From Bartonella sp. CM31XJBT (GTDB lineage: Bacteria; Pseudomonadota; Alphaproteobacteria; Rhizobiales; Rhizobiaceae), in NCBI RefSeq assembly GCF_028618555.1, contig NZ_JAQITD010000001.1, forward strand, positions 186,001 through 250,000: a stretch of DNA of 64,000 nucleotides, given 5' to 3'. How positions within the stretch are numbered: position 1 is the stretch's first letter; each line of letters begins with the position of its first letter. The notes under the pieces are model-generated. The model saw only the letters and a program-made list of their open reading frames with translations, ran no database searches and was not told the origin of the DNA. Shown here one piece after another: positions 62,040-64,000 of the stretch. Both the position numbers and the translations under genes were made by a program.

Positions 62040-62598
62040 AGACAACCTTTATTGAGCCAAAGCATGAGGTGATATAAAGGTAAAAATTAACGCTCATCTT
62101 TACGATCATGTTTAAATTTGGCTTTAACAACTTTCAAAAACATCTACGGTAATGTTTTTGAATAATGAGAATTACGCACTGTCGCACGTTATTTCTTTTG
62201 TCCTTTAATAGAGTTACGCTTCTCATGCAAAATAGAACGCCCAAAGTATCCCCATAACAAAGCGTTTTTTAAAAGATAATTTTCTCAATATACATCATAT
62301 TCATTGACAGTCCGCATGAAGTATAGAAAAACCACAGAGCATCATCATTTTACTTAAAATAAAGGGCACTAGCATTTTCTTTATCAGTTCTCAATATTAT
62401 GATAGCCTTTGGCATTTGAAAGAGAGAGGCATTTTTACTCATTTCTTAAACGTTTTTATCCATACACTAGCTCTGTTTTATAATGGGGAAGCAAAAAATT
62501 TATTGATTCATTATGAGAAGATTTAAAATGAGAGAGGCTCGCGATATTCAGAGTTTTAATTTAAATCGCAAAACAATAAACGATCATTATAAATCAAT
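62040..62598 (+). repeat. Right-hand dispersed repeat, best preserved copy
   Basis: Runs through all blocks seen in other copies (TACGATCATG at 62101; ACGGTAATGTTTTTGAATAA; TGATAGCCTTTGGCATTTGA; GGCATTTTTACTCATTTCTT; AAATGAGAGAGGCTCGCGAT) and ends in the 27-base inverted terminus at 62572-62598 (ending ATCATTATAAATCAAT). Confidence 0.7.
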
Positions 62599-62853
62599 GT
62601 GTTATCCAATGAATCGAAGAGGATTGGTGTGCTTTATGTTTAATGGAGGAAGGAAGGAGTTATATAAAAACATGACTCAATAGAGCATATTTCTAAAGTT
62701 TTAAAAATTGAGAAGAAACTCCCTCGATATTCATGTTATCTTATATAAGATTGCTAAAAAAGAAGATTATTGCATACAAATAAAAAAGCATTTCTTGCGA
62801 ATTTATTGCAAGCCTAAATGATATACACGCCCATCATATAAATATGATAATAC

Positions 62854-63110
62854 ATTGATTTATAACTATAATATAGCATTATTCACATTGAGTTAGAACC
62901 CTGAATACTGTAAAATTTTCTCACTTCAAATCATTTTCATGTTAAATCAATCCAAATCACTTGCTTACACATCACAAGTGGGTGGGGGGCATGTGGGTAA
63001 AGACTGTACAAGAAAGGCATATCTCTTATAAACTTTTTCAAGTGTAAAGGATCGTCGTAATATTGGAGGCTGGCAAAGTGTGTGATGGTGCCGGCTTACT
63101 ACAGCATATG
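62854..63110 (+). repeat. Left-hand repeat unit, copy E, with integrase start
   Basis: Begins ATTGATTTATAACTATAA, follows the family order (TTCACATTGAGTTAGAACCC, AATCAATCCAAATCACTTGC, TCTCTTATAAACTTTTT) and ends in a frame from 63069 reading AGKVCDGAGLLQ, the same start of the integrase as at 34.7 kb. After this the similarity stops. Confidence 0.6.
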
Positions 63111-63297
63111 AGTTATCAAATAAGATGTGAAAGAATCATTTTAGCACCCTTGGATTTAATTTAGCAAACAAAAGCCTCATTTTTTAGGCTATAAAAAGTT
63201 GTGTTTTGAGAAGCTTTTTAGGTTTATATTATTTTGATAGAAGCCGGAACATAATTGGTCTTTGCGTTTTGTATTATTCTTTGCTAAATCGCCTTAT

Positions 63298-64000
63298 ATG
63301 ACAATAGATCGTAATTATATTCGTAATTTTTCCATCGTGGCGCATATTGATCACGGCAAATCAACTTTAGCTGATCGTTTGATTCAAATAACAGGTGGGC
63401 TTGATACACGTGAGATGAAAGAACAAGTACTCGATTCCATGGATATTGAGCGTGAACGTGGAATTACTATTAAAGCACAAACGGTACGTTTACACTATAA
63501 GGCAAAGAATGGTGAAACCTATATTTTAAATCTTATGGATACACCTGGTCATGTGGATTTTGCTTATGAGGTTTCGCGTTCATTGGCAGCTTGTGAAGGT
63601 TCTCTGTTGGTGGTGGATGCAAGCCAAGGCGTAGAGGCGCAGACGTTAGCAAATGTTTATCAAGCCATTGATAATTCCCATGAGTTGGTTGTTGTGCTCA
63701 ATAAAGTTGATCTGCCAGCAGCAGAACCTGAGCGTGTTAAAGAACAAATTGAAGATGTGATAGGCATTGATACATCTCAAGCAGTAGAAATATCAGCAAA
63801 AACAGGCTTAGGTGTTCCTGATGTTTTGGAGGCAATTGTTACACAATTACCACCTCCCCATACAGGCGATGTTGCAAATCCCTTGAAAGCAATGTTGGTT
63901 GATAGCTGGTATGATGCATATCTTGGTGTCATTGTTTTGGTACGGGTGATAGATGGTATTTTAAAAAAAGGTCAAACCATTCGTATGATGGGTACAGGAG
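63298..64000 (+). CDS. lepA: LepA / elongation factor 4 (partial, cut by window end)
   Basis: The first 234 codons of the translational GTPase LepA (EF4), which acts on ribosomes during initiation or stress. The GTPase motifs are clear: AHIDHGKST, the switch segment [22 protein letters not shown] and NKVDLP. The start is an ATG at 63298 followed by [11 protein letters not shown], the normal LepA N-terminus. The frame is open to the last base, so the gene continues beyond the window. The identification is firm. Confidence 0.96.
   Translation, partial: MTIDRNYIRNFSIVAHIDHGKSTLADRLIQITGGLDTREMKEQVLDSMDIERERGITIKAQTVRLHYKAKNGETYILNLMDTPGHVDFAYEVSRSLAACEGSLLVVDASQGVEAQTLANVYQAIDNSHELVVVLNKVDLPAAEPERVKEQIEDVIGIDTSQAVEISAKTGLGVPDVLEAIVTQLPPPHTGDVANPLKAMLVDSWYDAYLGVIVLVRVIDGILKKGQTIRMMGTG

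Larger units (their letters stand above)
61864..63297. other. 1.4-kb spacer with right and left repeat parts
   Basis: Holds the best preserved right-hand repeat (about 62040-62598), then 250 unrecognised bases, then a left-hand repeat unit (62854 to about 63110) that ends in an integrase remnant. The lepA promoter should lie at about 63150-63290. No intact gene. Confidence 0.6.

Overview
This window reads as chromosomal DNA of a Bartonella species (Alphaproteobacteria, Hyphomicrobiales/Rhizobiales). The evidence is the strong AT richness, the wide gene-poor spacers (roughly 15 of 64 kb without a supported gene), alphaproteobacterial signature genes (AddAB instead of RecBCD, DivL with its tyrosine, a BvrS/BvrR-type sensor-regulator pair beside HprK, an Man-type EIIA and HPr), and remnants of Bartonella-like integrase genes in the spacers. 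The species cannot be settled from the sequence alone. I see no rRNA, tRNA, CRISPR array or intact mobile element.

Layout. 0-4.4 kb: end of addB, then addA and trxA (+). 5.0-9.4 kb: ahcY, divL, tsaE (-). 10.2-13.4 kb: accD, folC and an NDUFA9-like reductase (-). 14.4-15.1 kb: a CysZ/EI24 membrane protein (+), then 1.9 kb of decayed repeats. 17.0-23.4 kb: gyrB, ubiE, ubiB and a coaBC carrying an extra N-terminal DNA-binding-type domain (-). 24.7-27.2 kb: an orphan solute-binding protein (+) convergent with comM (-). 27.6-34.2 kb: tamA-tamB (+). 34.2-35.6 kb: repeats with a broken integrase. 35.6-38.5 kb: an MsbA-like exporter, a small hypothetical gene and infC with an AUU start (-). 38.7-41.7 kb: a hydrolase, a YgjP metallopeptidase and dapE (+). 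43.3-45.1 kb: rdgB-hemW (-). 45.6-47.5 kb: hrcA-grpE (+), convergent with thpR (-). 48.7-52.6 kb: batR-batS-hprK-ptsM-ptsH (-). 53.0-54.1 kb: LysM protein (+) and copper chaperone (-). 55.1-58.3 kb: dnaK-dnaJ (+). 60.0-61.9 kb: argB and an EamA transporter (+). 63.3 kb onward: lepA, cut by the window end.

Functionally the genes are core housekeeping: recombinational repair (AddAB), replication topology (GyrB), cell-cycle control (DivL), ubiquinone (UbiE, UbiB), CoA, folate, fatty-acid, lysine and arginine synthesis, the HrcA-GrpE-DnaK-DnaJ chaperone system, outer-membrane assembly (TamAB), and a regulatory block that in Bartonella links envelope and virulence control (BatRS) with a regulatory-only phosphotransferase chain.

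The unexplained structure lies in the spacers. A diverged repeat family recurs in at least five spacers, always in the + orientation. One end carries a 27-bp motif; the other carries its near-perfect reverse complement (25 of 27 positions between the best pair). Just inside the left end lies the 5' part of a tyrosine-recombinase gene in different states of decay. I read this as the graveyard of an integrase-encoding element with inverted termini, and it is the best candidate for something not yet described here.
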